7,802 bases of DNA, from assembly GCF_946482535.1 (NCBI RefSeq), contig NZ_CAMLRU010000124.1:1-7802 (forward strand). Reading direction: 5' to 3'. This stretch comes from an uncultured Flavobacterium sp. Its GTDB lineage: Bacteria; Bacteroidota; Bacteroidia; Flavobacteriales; Flavobacteriaceae. Made by a program: the position numbers and the translations under genes. The first letter of the stretch is position 1; every line of letters starts with the position of its first letter. The notes under the pieces were generated by a model that did not search any database, was not told the DNA's origin, and saw only the letters and a list, made by a program, of their open reading frames with translations. Positions 7,196 to 7,802 of this stretch are shown here, one piece after another.

Positions 7196-7227
7196 ACTTA
7201 GTGCCTTAGTGCCTTAGTACCTAAGTA
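7196..7227 (+). repeat. Octamer array 2 (four tandem 8-base units, inverted relative to array 1)
   Basis: Four units follow directly: ACTTAGTG, CCTTAGTG, CCTTAGTA, CCTAAGTA. The reverse complement of the unit is AGGYACTA, the same consensus as array 1 in the opposite orientation. The third unit supplies the TTA (7214-7216) that lies 19 bases from the TACATTTG box of the probable glmM promoter, and the 8-base register continues through a T-rich octamer (7228-7235) to that box (7236-7243). Confidence 0.8.
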
Positions 7228-7243
7228 ACTTTTTTTACATTTG
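7214..7243 (+). promoter_or_regulatory. Probable promoter of the glmM-like gene
   Basis: TACATTTG (7236-7243) matches TAnnTTTG at all fixed bases. A TTA (7214-7216), one base off TTG, lies 19 bases upstream inside octamer array 2. The expected RNA start near 7249 would give a leader of about 20 bases ending in CATAAAA before the ATG; TAAAA just before the start is the ribosome-binding pattern reported for Flavobacterium. Confidence 0.6.
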
Positions 7244-7268
7244 TACATCAAAATCAAAACCCATAAAA

Positions 7269-7802
7269 ATGACACTCATAAAATCAATCTCGGGAATTCG
7301 CGGTACTATTGGAGGTAAAGTTGGAGACAATTTGACGCCGGTGGATGCTGTAAAATTTGCTTCGGCTTACGGCACTTTCCTGAAAAACAATATTCAAAAA
7401 GACAAGTTAAAAGTAGTCATCGGACGCGATGCTCGTATTTCGGGACCGATGATTCACAATTTGGTGGTCAACACTTTAATCGGATTAGGCATTGATGTGA
7501 TTGATTTAGGTTTGTCGACTACACCTACTGTTGAAGTAGCCGTGCCTTTGGAACAAGCCGATGGTGGCATTATTTTGACTGCGTCACACAATCCGAAACA
7601 ATGGAATGCCTTGAAATTGTTGAATGCCAAAGGCGAATTTTTAAGCGGTGCCGATGGCGCTAAGATTTTAGAAATTGCCGAAGCGGAAGCTTTTGATTTT
7701 TCGGATGTGGATAGTTTGGGTGAAATCACCGTTAATGATGCCTATATGGATATTCATATTGATGAGGTTTTAGAACTACCTTTAGTAGATGCTGAAGCAG
7801 TA
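7269..7802 (+). CDS. glmM: Phosphoglucosamine mutase-like phosphohexomutase, N-terminal part
   Basis: The frame opens at ATG 7269-7271 and stays open for 178 codons to the right edge. It belongs to the alpha-D-phosphohexomutase family. The start ISGIRGTIGGKVGDNLTP (7-24) is the usual N-terminal phosphate loop, VVIGRDARISGP (49-60) follows, and TASHNPKQWN (104-113) holds the catalytic phosphoserine S106. The metal-binding DGDxDR and sugar-binding loops lie beyond the window. GlmM turns glucosamine-6-phosphate into glucosamine-1-phosphate for UDP-GlcNAc, and so for peptidoglycan and lipopolysaccharide. Classical GlmM reads SASHNP-x-x-DNG; this form reads TASHNPKQWNALK, which I recall from Bacteroidota proteins annotated as phosphoglucosamine mutase. 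A phosphomannomutase/phosphoglucomutase role cannot be excluded from the N-terminus. The gene is divergent from acpH and has a clear promoter plus a TAAAA-type leader. Confidence 0.88.
   Translation, partial: MTLIKSISGIRGTIGGKVGDNLTPVDAVKFASAYGTFLKNNIQKDKLKVVIGRDARISGPMIHNLVVNTLIGLGIDVIDLGLSTTPTVEVAVPLEQADGGIILTASHNPKQWNALKLLNAKGEFLSGADGAKILEIAEAEAFDFSDVDSLGEITVNDAYMDIHIDEVLELPLVDAEAV

Noticed and set aside
7099..7227. Octamer arrays as a CRISPR array
   Set aside because: Units are 8 bases and contiguous, with no unique spacers, and there are no cas genes.
7454..7729. Minus-strand reading frame inside the glmM-like gene
   Set aside because: The plus-strand frame holds the catalytic TASHNP motif; the opposite frame is a shadow with low-complexity Ser/Lys/Ala composition.
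1..7802. A new multi-gene defence, secretion or biosynthetic system
   Set aside because: The genes are recognisable housekeeping or common families with separate promoters and no shared pathway; no transposase, integrase or toxin-antitoxin pair is present.

Overview
The window looks like ordinary chromosomal DNA from a member of the Bacteroidota, most likely Flavobacterium or a close relative. It is AT-rich. Its proteins read as flavobacterial, including UvrA with a Cys-to-Ser first zinc finger, the TASHNPKQWN-type phosphohexomutase and the CLC channel with C-terminal CBS domains. Putative promoters fit the Bacteroidota pattern TTG-N(17-23)-TAnnTTTG, and start codons lack Shine-Dalgarno GGAGG but often have A-rich leaders. 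Species assignment is inference; no search was run.

Layout. Six genes lie on the minus strand and one on the plus strand at the right edge. Read in transcription order from the divergent region near 7092-7268 leftwards, they are: acpH-like acyl carrier protein phosphodiesterase (6507-7091), a CLC-family chloride channel/transporter with two CBS domains (4612-6429), a secreted TPR protein with a Cys-rich N-terminal region (3589-4563), uvrA (691-3519), a small secreted NTF2/SnoaL-like protein (291-680), and the N-terminus of a LOG/TIGR00730 Rossmann-fold protein running off the left edge (1-167). Rightwards from the divergent region, the N-terminal 178 residues of a phosphoglucosamine mutase-like enzyme (7269-7802) run off the right edge.

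The genes do not form one pathway. UvrA is DNA repair, AcpH is acyl carrier protein maintenance, the GlmM-like enzyme is amino-sugar/cell-envelope precursor synthesis, CLC is anion transport, and the TPR and NTF2-like proteins are exported and of unknown role. uvrA and the NTF2-like gene are 10 bp apart and probably co-transcribed. Most other minus-strand genes have their own candidate promoter immediately upstream.

Non-coding structure is the least ordinary part. Between the NTF2-like gene and the LOG gene is a compact GC-rich structured element (195-258) that resembles a dispersed intergenic repeat of Flavobacterium genomes. In the acpH/glmM divergent region, two arrays of four octamers each face each other in opposite orientation (7099-7130 and 7196-7227); one lies in the probable acpH leader and the other supplies the -33 region of the probable glmM promoter. 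No mobile element, CRISPR array, tRNA, rRNA or defence/secretion system is visible. I found no convincing evidence of a new multi-gene system. No gene-free stretch exceeds 300 bases; the longest is 177 bases (7092-7268).
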